This document shows, one piece after another, positions 29,036-37,723 of a stretch of 64,000 bases of DNA; position 1 is the first letter of the stretch, and each line of letters starts with the position of its first letter. Source of the stretch: Devosia sp. SD17-2 (lineage in GTDB: Bacteria > Pseudomonadota > Alphaproteobacteria > Rhizobiales > Devosiaceae). The notes beneath the pieces were generated by a model. The model did not search any database. It was given only the letters and a program-made list of their open reading frames with translations, and was not told where the DNA came from. Position numbers and translations under genes: made by a program. Location: NCBI RefSeq assembly GCF_029201565.1, contig NZ_CP104002.1, positions 1,629,001-1,693,000 of the forward strand. The letters run 5' to 3'.

Positions 29036-30466
29036 TTATCCCGCGAGCGGCTTGCGCATGCGCTCGAGCAGCCCGATCCGATCGCGCATGACAAAGCGGA
29101 TGACCAGGACCACGGCGGCAAAGGTCAGCCCTGCCGCCAGCCCGATCCAGATGCCGGTGCCGCCCCAATCGGCCACAAAACCAAGCACATAGGCGATCGG
29201 CAGGCCGACGCCCCAATAGCCGACAATGGCGAGGATCATCGGGATCTTCGTGTCGCTCATGCCGCGCAGGGCATGGGCCGCAACCACCTGCGCGCCATCG
29301 GCCAGCTGGAACACGCCGGCCACGAGAAGGAAGGTCGTCGCCAGACCCAGTGCCTTGGCATTGGCCTCAACATTCGGGTCGAGGAAAATGCGGACGATAT
29401 CGGGTGCAAATGCCAAAAAGGCGATGCAGGACAGGACCATGAAGCCGGTCCCCATCACCAGCGAGACATAGCCGGCCTTGCGAATGCCCTCGGCATCCCC
29501 CCGGCCATAGGCCCGGCCAACGCGCACGGTGGCGGCAATGCCCAGCCCCAGCGGCACCATGAAGGCGATGGAGGCGCACTGGAGCGCCACGGCGTGGGCC
29601 GCGACTTCGTCGGTGCCAATCCGCCCCATCAACAAGGCGGCTGCGGTAAAGAGGCCAACTTCGGCGACCACAGTCAGGCCGATCGGCGTGCCGATGCGGA
29701 AGATCTCGCGGAAGCGGGCCCAGTCGGGCTTCCAGAACCGCACAAGCACATGGAAACGCTTCAGTTTCTTGTGGCGCACGACGTAGATCATCATCGCCAG
29801 GAACATGACGATATTGCTCGTCAGCGTGGCAATGCCCGCGCCGCGCAGCTCGAGCCGCGGAAAGCCGAAATGCCCGAAGATCAGCGTATAGGCGATGAGG
29901 GCGTTGACCAGCACACCCAGCACGGTGATCACGAGGATCGCTCTTGTCGCATCAAAGGCGGAGAGCATGGAGCGGAAAGCAATGATCCCCAGAGCCGGGA
30001 ACAGCGACCAGGCGGCGATCTGGATGAACTGGTCGGCCAGCTCCGTCGCCACCGGATCCTGCCCAAGCGCCAGGTAAAGTGGCTTTATCTGCAAGACCAT
30101 AGGCACAAGGATGGCGCCGAGCAGGATGGCGGCCCAGCAGCCCTGCCGCACGATCCGGCGCACCGCCTTGATGTCGCGGGCGCCGCGCGCCTGGGCCACC
30201 AGGGGCACTACAGCCCCGACAATGCCCACACCGCCGACAAGGAAGGGCGTGAGGAAACTGGTCGCCAGTGTAGCGGCCGCAAGATAGGTCGAGCCGAGCC
30301 AGCCGAGCAGAATCACATCGGTCGTATGCAGCGCGTTCTGCGCCAGCTGGGCAATCACCAGTGGCCAGGCCAGCGCAAAAGTCTCTTTGAATTCAGTGGC
30401 CCAACCGTTGGAAACTGGCATTTCTTTGCCGGTGTCGGTCGTTGTCGGCGCGACATCTTCAATCAT
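29036..30466 (-). CDS. MATE family efflux transporter
   Basis: A 476-residue inner-membrane exporter of the MATE (NorM-type) family, which ejects drugs or metabolites using Na+ or H+. Two homologous six-helix halves are visible: the first begins LAWPLVIAQLAQNALHTTDVILLGWLG, the second IGTPIGLTVVAEVGLFTAAALLMGRIG, where the repeat of G-x-P-x-x-x family residues marks the duplication. Substrate unknown. The start may be the ATG 16 codons in (MPVSNGW). Divergent from the DUF423 gene. Confidence 0.92.
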   Translation of the reverse strand: MIEDVAPTTTDTGKEMPVSNGWATEFKETFALAWPLVIAQLAQNALHTTDVILLGWLGSTYLAAATLATSFLTPFLVGGVGIVGAVVPLVAQARGARDIKAVRRIVRQGCWAAILLGAILVPMVLQIKPLYLALGQDPVATELADQFIQIAAWSLFPALGIIAFRSMLSAFDATRAILVITVLGVLVNALIAYTLIFGHFGFPRLELRGAGIATLTSNIVMFLAMMIYVVRHKKLKRFHVLVRFWKPDWARFREIFRIGTPIGLTVVAEVGLFTAAALLMGRIGTDEVAAHAVALQCASIAFMVPLGLGIAATVRVGRAYGRGDAEGIRKAGYVSLVMGTGFMVLSCIAFLAFAPDIVRIFLDPNVEANAKALGLATTFLLVAGVFQLADGAQVVAAHALRGMSDTKIPMILAIVGYWGVGLPIAYVLGFVADWGGTGIWIGLAAGLTFAAVVLVIRFVMRDRIGLLERMRKPLAG

Positions 30467-30551
30467 TGTCGTTTCCCATGCTCGCCGTCATGCTCTAGTC
30501 CAAACTTTCCCGGCAGGGAAGGACAGCGAGAATGACGCAGTGAGGACCGCG

Positions 30552-30908
30552 ATGATCGAACGCCTGATAATTTGCCTCGGCGGGGTGTTTGGAGCCGTTG
30601 GCGTGGCAACGGCCGCCATGGCCTCGCATGGCGAAAATCCCCGAAATCTCGCGGCCATTTCCGCGATATGCCTCGCCCATGGCCCGGCGCTCCTGGCCCT
30701 CGGTCTGGCGCGGCGGGGCAGGGGGCTGGACGCCGCAGCGTTAATCCTCGCCGTTGGTACACTGGTCTTTGTCGGCGATCTGGCGCTGCGCGAATATTTC
30801 GGTCAGGCGCTTTTCCCCGGCGCGGCCCCTCTCGGCGGCGGGACGATGATGATCGGCTGGGGAGCAATCGTGTTCTGGGGGCTCTTCGCCAAATTCGTCC
30901 GCATTTGA
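30552..30908 (+). CDS. DUF423 membrane protein
   Basis: A 118-residue protein with four predicted transmembrane helices. The pattern is that of the DUF423 (YgdD) family: GGVFGAVGVATAAMASHG near the N-terminus and GGGTMMIGWGAIVFWGLF near the C-terminus. Function unknown. The ATG at 30552 is preferred over an upstream start at 30387, which lies antisense to the MATE gene. Confidence 0.8.
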   Translation: MIERLIICLGGVFGAVGVATAAMASHGENPRNLAAISAICLAHGPALLALGLARRGRGLDAAALILAVGTLVFVGDLALREYFGQALFPGAAPLGGGTMMIGWGAIVFWGLFAKFVRI

Positions 30909-30986
30909 CTCGAATAAATCTTAACGCAGGCCGGAACCAATCCCGTTCTGGAGCATTTTTCCGGCAATATCTCAGTGGAGGGTTAC

Positions 30987-31262
30987 ATGCACAAGATTCT
31001 GATCATCGCCGCAACGGCGCTTTCGATGGCAGCTTGCACGTCAACGCAGCAGGGTGCCACCGTAGGCGCCGTGGGCGGTGCGATCGTTGGCGCCGGCGCA
31101 ACCGGCGGTAATATTGTCGGCACCGCAGTCGGCGCCGGCATTGGTGGCGTTGTTGGCGCTGCCGCTGGTGACGTCCTTGGCCGCGTCGATGGCAGCAACG
31201 ACCGTTGCGTCTATCGTCGTTCCAACGGCACCCAGTACATCGATACCTGCCCGCGCGGCTAA
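30987..31262 (+). CDS. glycine-zipper lipoprotein
   Basis: A 91-residue lipoprotein: the signal peptide ends in a lipobox (LSMAAC), so the mature protein is lipidated at Cys18 or so. The body is a glycine-zipper repeat (GAVGGAIVGAGATGGNIVGT and GAGIGGVVGAAAGDVLGR), and the end has two Cys that could form a disulfide. Such proteins are usually attached to the outer membrane; the exact role is unknown. The ATG at 30987 follows GGAGGG, and an intrinsic terminator follows. Confidence 0.85.
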   Translation: MHKILIIAATALSMAACTSTQQGATVGAVGGAIVGAGATGGNIVGTAVGAGIGGVVGAAAGDVLGRVDGSNDRCVYRRSNGTQYIDTCPRG

Positions 31263-31315
31263 CCCCACGAGCCGCATCGCCCCCTATGCGGCTCTGCGCC
31301 ATACCCTTGGCGCCA

Positions 31316-31349
31316 ACACCCGGCAAGGTTCGTCCTGCCGGGTGTTTTT
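31316..31349 (+). terminator. intrinsic terminator
   Basis: A ten-bp stem ACACCCGGCA/TGCCGGGTGT (31316-31345) with a ten-base loop, followed directly by TTTT. It closes the lipoprotein gene. Confidence 0.88.
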
Positions 31350-31447
31350 GTGTCCGTCGTGCCTCACGCTGGTGACAGCCCAGCAATATTGGTCGTCGGC
31401 GGTGGACTCATCCCGCCGTGCCATGCGAGAGAGCGTCCAGACCTGCT

Positions 31448-31927
31448 ATGGAGATGGCGTTGCTGCGCGATATTCTCAAGAATTGGAGCCCCATTGCCGA
31501 GACGCGCCAGGCGTTGCGCCAGGCCGGGGCTTTGCCCTATGCGATCGTCGACGGCCGGGTGGCGTTCCTGCTCATCACATCGCGCCGCAGCGGCAAGTGG
31601 ATTTTTCCCAAGGGTGCCATTGAGCCCGAGACCACGCCCTGGGACAGCGCTGCCATGGAAGCGCTCGAGGAAGCCGGCGTGTCTGGCGAGATCGCGACGA
31701 CGCCCATCGGCAGCTACCGCACGGGCATCGGTTCGGATGGCGCAAGCCTCGTCGATGTGGATCTTTATCCGCTCAAGGTGACCCAGCAGCACGACACCTG
31801 GCGCGAAGATGGCCAGCGTCTGCGGCACTGGGCAACGGTTTCCGAAGCCCAGCGCCTTCTTGCCGATCGCTCGCTGGCGCGGTTGGCTGTGCGCCTGAAC
31901 GCACAGCTTCTCGGCACTAGCCGATAA
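31448..31927 (+). CDS. NUDIX hydrolase
   Basis: A 159-residue hydrolase of the diphosphoinositol-polyphosphate/diadenosine-polyphosphate-like NUDIX group. The region WIFPKGAIEPETTPWDSAAMEALEEAGV holds the Nudix box, with the Mg-binding EExG intact but Met in place of the usual Arg before the first Glu. The substrate is unknown. ATGs at 31448 and 31454 are both possible starts. Its last 11 bases overlap the end of the convergent phosphate transporter gene. Confidence 0.85.
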   Translation: MEMALLRDILKNWSPIAETRQALRQAGALPYAIVDGRVAFLLITSRRSGKWIFPKGAIEPETTPWDSAAMEALEEAGVSGEIATTPIGSYRTGIGSDGASLVDVDLYPLKVTQQHDTWREDGQRLRHWATVSEAQRLLADRSLARLAVRLNAQLLGTSR

Positions 31928-33416
31928 TCAGGGTCAGGCCCAGGAACAGCAGGCCGGAGAGAATAGCCGAGGCCGGAACCGTCACCACCCAGGCTGCAGC
32001 AATGCTGTAGACGTGGTGACGCCGGACCAGCAGGCGGCTCTCAGCTTTACGGGCATTTGCAAGCGCATCTTCCGGTGTCGCATTAAGCTGGCTGGAGTCG
32101 ACGAACTTGGCGTTCACCGGCACGGCCGTGCCTTCCATGTCGCGCCGCGAATAATATTCACGCAGGAAGCCGACACCGAACACAGCGCCCACGGCGATGT
32201 GCGTGGACGACACCGGCATGCCGAGGGCCGAAGCGACCAGCACCGTAATTGCTGCTGACAGGGCGGCGCAGAATGCCCGGATTTCATTGAGCTTGGTGAT
32301 CTGCTCGCCGACCGTGCGGATGAGACGCGGCCCGAAGAGAGCGAGTCCTAGGGAGATACCCACCGCACCGATCGCCAGAACCCAGAAGGGCAGGCTGATG
32401 CCAGCGGCCTGGCCGTGGCCGGTCTCAATGGCGCTGACAATGGCAGCGAAGGGGCCGATGGCGTTGGCAACGTCATTGGCACCATGGGCAAAGGACAGCA
32501 GCGCAGCCGAGATAATCAGGGGCAGGCGGAAGAGGGTGGCGATGTGCTTCTTCCGGTTCTCCATATGCAGCGACTGCTTGCGCACCCACGGCATGGCGAC
32601 GATCCACCCAAGTGCGGCGAAGGCGAGGCCGAGCAGACCAGTGGTCAGCAAGTCCGGCTTCCACACACGGCTCAGGCCCTTGGTGGCCAGATACATGGCG
32701 AAGACGCCGGTCATGATGGCCACGAAGATCGGCACCCAGACGAGCGCAGCCGAAATCTTGTCGATACGGTTGGTGATGGTGGCCATGATGATCGCCAGCA
32801 GGGCCGCAGCGGCGATTGCGCCGAGAACGGGCGAGATCACCCAGCTGGCGGCGATGGCGCCGATCATCGGCCAGTTGACGATGCCGAAACCGGCCGAGGC
32901 AATGCCGGCACCGACCACGCCACCGACCACGGCGTGGGTGGTCGAGACGGGTGCACCGATAAAGGTGGCAAGGTTCACCCACAGCGCCGAGGCGAGCAGG
33001 GCCGCCATCATCACCATGATAAAGGTCGAGGCTTCGATCTCGGGCGTTGTCAGCAGGTCGCGGGCGACGGTGTTGACGACGTCGCCACCGGCGAGCAGCG
33101 CACCGGCCGCTTCGAAGATGCCTGCGATGACAAGCGCGCCACCCATGCTGATGGCGCGTGAGCCCACGGCAGGGCCCATGTTGTTGGCGACGTCATTGGC
33201 GCCGACATTGAGCGCCATGTAGCCGGCGATGATAGCGCCGATAACGACGATGTAGCTTGTCGGACCTTGTCCGACCGAAAAACTTGCCCACACCGCGGCA
33301 AGAAGCAGGAACACCAAGGCGATGCCTGGTGCGGCCAAGGACCGGCTCAGATTATGGGTGGCTGTTTCGAGACCGGTTACCCTCTGCAGGTCCTTGTCCA
33401 GCGCGCTTTTACTCAT
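31917..33416 (-). CDS. inorganic phosphate transporter, PiT family
   Basis: A 499-residue inner-membrane transporter that brings in phosphate (as metal-phosphate) with protons. The two PiT signature repeats are visible: GANDVANNMGPAVGSRAIS in the N-terminal half and GANDVANAIGPFAAIVSAI in the C-terminal half. About 11 transmembrane segments are suggested. The long cytosolic N-terminus and central loop are typical of the larger bacterial members. It is a single gene; no pho box was identified upstream by eye. Confidence 0.93.
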   Translation of the reverse strand: MSKSALDKDLQRVTGLETATHNLSRSLAAPGIALVFLLLAAVWASFSVGQGPTSYIVVIGAIIAGYMALNVGANDVANNMGPAVGSRAISMGGALVIAGIFEAAGALLAGGDVVNTVARDLLTTPEIEASTFIMVMMAALLASALWVNLATFIGAPVSTTHAVVGGVVGAGIASAGFGIVNWPMIGAIAASWVISPVLGAIAAAALLAIIMATITNRIDKISAALVWVPIFVAIMTGVFAMYLATKGLSRVWKPDLLTTGLLGLAFAALGWIVAMPWVRKQSLHMENRKKHIATLFRLPLIISAALLSFAHGANDVANAIGPFAAIVSAIETGHGQAAGISLPFWVLAIGAVGISLGLALFGPRLIRTVGEQITKLNEIRAFCAALSAAITVLVASALGMPVSSTHIAVGAVFGVGFLREYYSRRDMEGTAVPVNAKFVDSSQLNATPEDALANARKAESRLLVRRHHVYSIAAAWVVTVPASAILSGLLFLGLTLIIG

Positions 33417-33601
33417 GTCACCAAACCGTCATGAAATCTGCTGATGCCCATAGCACTGTCTCGCGCCGAGGCCACCTGTTTTGCGGGCGCTTCTGCACTC
33501 CCTCAACGCTTTTCCGGCGCGATAGAGGCGCGATGGGCACGCATGTTGGCAATTTCGGCTCATTCAGCGGGTGTCGAGGGCTGTTCCGGCCATCCGCGCC
33601 C

Positions 33602-33630
33602 TTGACGAATGCTTCGGCTTGATCCTATCA
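33602..33630 (+). promoter_or_regulatory. predicted promoter of the ilv leader
   Basis: TTGACG (33602-33607), a 17-base spacer and CTATCA (33625-33630). It lies 30 bases before the start of the leader peptide gene and fits alphaproteobacterial sigma-70 promoters. Confidence 0.6.
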
Positions 33631-33659
33631 ATACGCGTCTTTGAATTTGGAGAGGTCCC

Positions 33660-33710
33660 GTGCGGGCACTCATTCTCGTAGTAGGTAGGCGCATCGGCAA
33701 CGTGGGGTAA
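33660..33710 (+). CDS. ilv attenuator leader peptide
   Basis: A 16-codon frame starting with GTG behind GGAGAGG: the peptide reads (f)MRALILVVGRRIGNVG. Seven of 15 residues after the start are Leu, Ile or Val, with a run of LILVV. It stops just before a G-rich/C-rich hairpin and 49 bases before an intrinsic terminator and T-run, upstream of ilvB. This is the standard layout of ribosome-mediated attenuation: scarcity of branched-chain aminoacyl-tRNAs stalls the ribosome and lets transcription continue into the acetolactate synthase genes. Confidence 0.85.
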   Translation: MRALILVVGRRIGNVG

Positions 33711-33764
33711 AACCCCGCGCGATAGCTGGTGCGCCGAAAACAGGTCCCGAACGGGGCCTTTTTT
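33703..33764 (+). terminator. ilvBN transcription attenuator
   Basis: The terminator stem GGTCCCG/CGGGGCC (33743-33758) is followed by TTTTTT. Upstream, GTGGGG...CCCCGC (33703-33717) can form an early hairpin, and its ACCCCG arm can also pair with CGGGGC of the terminator. That gives mutually exclusive structures, as expected for an antiterminator. A GCGC...GCGC hairpin lies between them. Confidence 0.8.
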
Positions 33765-33855
33765 ATTGCCTTTTTTCCGCCGAGGCGGTCAGAAAGGCAC
33801 CAACGAATGACAGGCCCGCCGCCATGGGCAACAGGACTTTAGGGAAGGGCTCGTA

Positions 33856-35625
33856 ATGGCCGAGAAAATGACCGGCGCAGAGATGGTGATCCAGGCGCTG
33901 ACGGATCAGGGTGTTGAACATATCTTCGGGTATCCCGGTGGCGCGGCTCTGCCGATCTATGACGCCATGTTCCAGCAGGATTTTGTGAAGCACATTCTGG
34001 TCCGCCACGAGCAGGGCGCGACCCATATGGCCGAAGGCTATGCGCGCTCCACCGGCAAGCCGGGTGTGGTGCTGGTGACCTCGGGCCCGGGCGCGACAAA
34101 TGCCGTCACTGGTCTCACCGACGCGCTGATGGACTCCATCCCGCTCGTCTGCATCACCGCCCAGGTGCCCACCACGCTGATCGGCTCGGACGCGTTCCAG
34201 GAATGCGACACGGTCGGCATCACGCGCAGCTGCACCAAGTACAATTATCTGGTCAAGCGCGTCGAAGACCTGCCACGCATCATGCACGAGGCGTTCCACA
34301 TTGCCACGACCGGCCGTCCCGGCCCGGTGGTCATCGATATCCCCAAGGACGTGCAGTTCGCGCTTGGCGACTACTACACGCCAGACCTTGATACCCTGCG
34401 CCACCAGAGCTACCGCCCGCAGATGGATGGCGACGCTGCTGCCATCGAGGCTGCCGTCGACCTGATGCTCAAGGCAGAACGCCCGGTCTTCTATACCGGC
34501 GGCGGCGTGATCAACGCCGGCCCGGCAGCGGCCGAGCATCTGCGTGAGCTGGCAGCCCTCACCGGCTTCCCGGTGACATCCACCCTCATGGGCCTCGGCG
34601 CTTTCCCCGCCTCCAATCCGCAGTGGCTGGGCATGCTGGGCATGCACGGCACATATGAAGCCAATTGGGCGATGCATGATTGCGACGTCATGATCAATAT
34701 CGGTGCGCGCTTCGACGACCGCATCACCGGTCGCATCGACGCCTTCTCGCCCCATAGCCGCAAGATCCACGTCGATATCGACCCGTCCTCGATCAACAAG
34801 GTCGTGCGCGTCGACGTGCCGATCATTGGCGACAGCGAGCGCGTTCTGGCCGAGATGGTCCGCATCTGGCGCAGCAAGACCAATCAGCCCCGCACCGAGG
34901 CCATCGCGCCGTGGTGGGAGCAGATTGCCAAGTGGCGTGCGGTCAATTCGCTCGGCTACAAGAACTCCGACACCACCATCAAGCCGCAATATGCGATCGA
35001 GCGCCTCTATGAGGCGACCAAGAAGCAGGGCAAGGAGGTGTATATCACCACCGAAGTCGGCCAGCACCAGATGTGGGCCGCCCAGCACTTCCACTTCGAT
35101 CAGCCTAACCGCTGGATGACCTCGGGTGGCCTGGGCACCATGGGCTATGGCCTGCCGGCCGCGGTCGGCGTGCAGGTTGCCCATCCCGACGCGCTGGTGA
35201 TCGACATCGCCGGTGAAGCTTCGGTGCAGATGACCATGCAGGAGCTGTCGACGGCGGTGCAGTATCGCCTGCCGATCAAGATCTTCATCCTCAACAATGA
35301 GCGCATGGGCATGGTCCGCCAGTGGCAGGACCTGCTGCACGGCTCGCGCTATGCGCATTCCTATTCGGAATCGCTGCCCGATTTCGTCAAGCTGGCCGAG
35401 GCCTATGGTGCCAAGGGCATCAAGTGCGACAGCCCGACCGAGCTCGACGCCGCCATTGCCGAAATGCTCGACTATGATGGCCCGGTGGTCTTCGACGTGC
35501 TCGTCGAAAAGGACGAGAACTGCCTGCCCATGATCCCCTCGGGCAAGCCGCACAATGAAATCATCCTGCCCGACACAGCCAATATCGGGGACATCATCGA
35601 CGAGAAGGGACGGCAGCTGGTTTAA
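33856..35625 (+). CDS. ilvB: acetolactate synthase large subunit
   Basis: Thiamine-diphosphate enzyme that makes acetolactate or acetohydroxybutyrate, the first shared step of branched-chain amino-acid synthesis. Length 589 aa. Landmarks: FGYPGGAALPIYDAM, the catalytic Glu in RHEQGATHMAEGYAR, TSGPGATNAVTG and the cofactor segment AGEASVQMTMQEL...IFILNNERMGMV. In this segment the usual Mg-binding Asp (GDA/GDG) reads Glu. It follows the attenuator and is separated by 23 bases from its regulatory subunit gene. Confidence 0.97.
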   Translation: MAEKMTGAEMVIQALTDQGVEHIFGYPGGAALPIYDAMFQQDFVKHILVRHEQGATHMAEGYARSTGKPGVVLVTSGPGATNAVTGLTDALMDSIPLVCITAQVPTTLIGSDAFQECDTVGITRSCTKYNYLVKRVEDLPRIMHEAFHIATTGRPGPVVIDIPKDVQFALGDYYTPDLDTLRHQSYRPQMDGDAAAIEAAVDLMLKAERPVFYTGGGVINAGPAAAEHLRELAALTGFPVTSTLMGLGAFPASNPQWLGMLGMHGTYEANWAMHDCDVMINIGARFDDRITGRIDAFSPHSRKIHVDIDPSSINKVVRVDVPIIGDSERVLAEMVRIWRSKTNQPRTEAIAPWWEQIAKWRAVNSLGYKNSDTTIKPQYAIERLYEATKKQGKEVYITTEVGQHQMWAAQHFHFDQPNRWMTSGGLGTMGYGLPAAVGVQVAHPDALVIDIAGEASVQMTMQELSTAVQYRLPIKIFILNNERMGMVRQWQDLLHGSRYAHSYSESLPDFVKLAEAYGAKGIKCDSPTELDAAIAEMLDYDGPVVFDVLVEKDENCLPMIPSGKPHNEIILPDTANIGDIIDEKGRQLV

Positions 35626-35648
35626 GCCGGTTGCGGAGGTAAGCAGAC

Positions 35649-36203
35649 ATGAACGCACATATGCAGCCCACCGGTTCGGCCTATTTCCTGACCAAGGAAA
35701 CCCAGGAAACCGAACGCCACACCCTTTCCGTGCTCGTCGACAATGAGCCGGGCATCCTCGCCCGCGTCGTGGGCCTTTTCTCGGCCCGCGGCTACAATAT
35801 CGAAAGCCTGACGGTCAGCGAGACCGAACACGGCCGTCGACTTAGCCGCATCACGGTTGTCGTTATCGCCACGCCAAAAACCCTCGTGCAGATCAAGCTG
35901 CAGCTCGAGCGCCTTGTGCCCGTGCACCGCGTGCACGATCTCACGGCCGAAGGCAATTTTGTCGAGCGTGAACTGGCCCTGATCAAGGTGAAGGGTTCGG
36001 GCGAGCATCGCGCCGAAACCCTGCGTCTCGCTGACGCCTTCCGCGCCCATATCGTCGATGCGACCGTCGAGAGCTTCGTCTTTGAAGTGACCGGCAAGCC
36101 AGACAAGATCGACAGCTTTATCGCCCTGATGTCGCCGCTCGGTCTCGTCGAAGTGGTGCGGACCGGCCTTGCCGCCATCGGCCGCGGCCCGGCGAGCATG
36201 TAG
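35649..36203 (+). CDS. ilvN: acetolactate synthase small (regulatory) subunit
   Basis: A 184-residue regulatory subunit (also called IlvH) that activates the large subunit and confers valine feedback inhibition. The N-terminal ACT domain is visible (TLSVLVDNEPGILARVVGLFSARGYNIESLTVSET). A C-terminal domain includes ELALIKVKGSGEHRAETLRLADAFRAHIVDATVESFVFEVTG. Length is typical. It is coupled to ilvB and ends before an inverted repeat at 36237-36259. Confidence 0.97.
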   Translation: MNAHMQPTGSAYFLTKETQETERHTLSVLVDNEPGILARVVGLFSARGYNIESLTVSETEHGRRLSRITVVVIATPKTLVQIKLQLERLVPVHRVHDLTAEGNFVERELALIKVKGSGEHRAETLRLADAFRAHIVDATVESFVFEVTGKPDKIDSFIALMSPLGLVEVVRTGLAAIGRGPASM

Positions 36204-36236
36204 TCACCGGCGCGTTTGCGTTGAAACCAAAAGGAT

Positions 36237-36259
36237 AGATTGGGCGAACCGCCCAGTCT
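36237..36259 (+). terminator. inverted repeat after ilvBN
   Basis: AGATTGGGCG and CGCCCAGTCT can form a ten-bp stem with one G-T pair and a three-base loop. There is no T-run, so termination strength is doubtful. Confidence 0.4.
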
Positions 36260-36295
36260 GGTGTATGGCAGGGCCGACCAAATCGGGGCCCCGCC

Positions 36296-37039
36296 ATGAC
36301 TCTTCTCTCCGTCAATCTCAATGCCGTCGCCCAGCTGCGCAATCGGCGCGATCTGCCGTGGCCCAGTGTGACCGGGATTGCCCGCGTGGTCCTCGATGCC
36401 GGGGCGAGCGGCATCACCATCCACCCCCGTCCAGACGAACGACACATCCGGCGCACTGATGTGTATGAGCTCTCGGCCCTGCTGCGCGCCGACTATCCGT
36501 CCGCCGAATTCAATATTGAAGGCTATCCCAGCGAGGATTTTCTGGCGCTGGTTGATGCGGTGAACCCCGAGCAGGTGACCCTCGTCCCCGATGATCCGGC
36601 ACAGGCGACATCCGATCACGGCTGGCCGTTTGCGGAGCAGGGCAATTTCCTGCGTGACGTGGTCCAGCGTCTGGCGCGTCCGGGCCGCCGTATTTCGCTG
36701 TTCTGCGATCCTGATGCGGGCGCGGCTGGCGTTGCGGCAGCCAAGGCCACGGGTGCGGATCGGATCGAGCTGTTCACCGGCCCCTATGGCGCCTGCTTCG
36801 ATGATCCGGCCCGCGCTGAGCGCGAGCTGGCGGATCTCGCAGAGACATGCCGGGCGGCGCTTGATATCGGGCTCGGCGTCAATGCCGGCCATGACCTGAC
36901 GCTCGAGAACCTGCCTGCGTTTCAGGAGAAGGTGCCGGGTGTGGCGGAAGTCTCGATCGGCCACGGCATTACGGCGGACGCCCTTCTTATCGGCTTTGCC
37001 GAGGCCACGCGCCGCTATCGGGAAGTGCTGGGCGGCTGA
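36296..37039 (+). CDS. pdxJ: pyridoxine 5'-phosphate synthase PdxJ
   Basis: Condenses 1-deoxyxylulose 5-phosphate with 3-amino-2-oxopropyl phosphate to make pyridoxine phosphate (vitamin B6). A 247-residue TIM barrel. Landmarks: [60 protein letters not shown] and [17 protein letters not shown] (phosphate loop). Normal length. It is 92 bases after ilvN and might be partly read through from the ilv operon. Confidence 0.96.
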   Translation: MTLLSVNLNAVAQLRNRRDLPWPSVTGIARVVLDAGASGITIHPRPDERHIRRTDVYELSALLRADYPSAEFNIEGYPSEDFLALVDAVNPEQVTLVPDDPAQATSDHGWPFAEQGNFLRDVVQRLARPGRRISLFCDPDAGAAGVAAAKATGADRIELFTGPYGACFDDPARAERELADLAETCRAALDIGLGVNAGHDLTLENLPAFQEKVPGVAEVSIGHGITADALLIGFAEATRRYREVLGG

Positions 37040-37085
37040 CGCTTCCCTGTTTGGGAAAAGCCCCGCGCCCAGCACAACTTGCCGA

Positions 37086-37412
37086 TCAATCGGTGAAGGT
37101 GAACTCCGAGAGCTCGCACACATTGTTGTCGCCGGAAGTCACTTCGTCACCGTCGTCAAACACAGCGCGGAAATCGTATTTGCAGTAGCCCGAGCCGTCG
37201 TCGATGTTGATCATGACGCTGTCGCCGGAGCCCAGAACGTCGCTGCCCAGAATATCCTCTTCCCAGGACTGGGTGCCGGTGCTGGAGGCGTAGAACTCGA
37301 CGATGACGTAGGAGGTGTCATTCACGATGCGCACCTTGCGGTCGAGCGCAGCCGCGTGGATCGTGCCGATGCTGAGCACAGCAAGCGCCAGCGCGGTCGA
37401 GATGATTTTCAT
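37086..37412 (-). CDS. small secreted protein of unknown function
   Basis: A 108-residue protein with a signal peptide ending near IHAAALD. The mature part (VRIVNDTSYVIVEFYASSTG, WEEDILGSDVLGSGDSVMIN, YDFRAVFDDGDEVTSGDNNVCEL) resembles a group of small beta-rich exported proteins common in alphaproteobacteria; I cannot name the family. Two Cys could form a disulfide. It is convergent with pdxJ and divergent from the FMN reductase gene. Confidence 0.75.
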   Translation of the reverse strand: MKIISTALALAVLSIGTIHAAALDRKVRIVNDTSYVIVEFYASSTGTQSWEEDILGSDVLGSGDSVMINIDDGSGYCKYDFRAVFDDGDEVTSGDNNVCELSEFTFTD

Positions 37413-37723
37413 GTTAGTCCCTCAGTTTTTCATTAAGATACTGGGAGTAAACAGAAAAAAATGACACGGTCATTATCCCGCCTTGCCGATCCACAGATTG
37501 TTGCCTCTGGTTGAACACTGCGTCTCAGAACGCTGTCCGATCACGCCTCAGTAACGGTGAAAATCCCCCGAAACATCCGAAATCCTTTGATTTCCGATAC
37601 TTACATTGGTGTGCCTATGTCACTCCGGTGTCCCTGAAGGACATAAAGGTTCCCTCTTGAGCAAATCGATTGCAGGCACATATATCGCCTCAGTTACGAT
37701 TTGTTACCAAGGAGGGCACCCAG
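37413..37723. promoter_or_regulatory. divergent intergenic region with a predicted promoter and palindrome
   Basis: No gene seen in these 311 bases. A perfect short palindrome GAAATC-CTTT-GATTTC lies at 37579-37594. A likely promoter for the FMN reductase gene is TTGAGC (37657-37662) with TATATC (37681-37686), spacer 18. The ribosome-binding site AAGGAGGG is at 37709-37716. Confidence 0.45.

Noticed and set aside
32197..33222. A plus-strand frame of 341 codons opposite the phosphate transporter
   Set aside because: Ala/Met/Pro-rich antisense translation of transmembrane helices; not a gene.
33763..35658. A 631-codon minus-strand frame across ilvB
   Set aside because: Antisense shadow; its sequence is repetitive His/Asp/Gly-rich and covers the attenuator as well.
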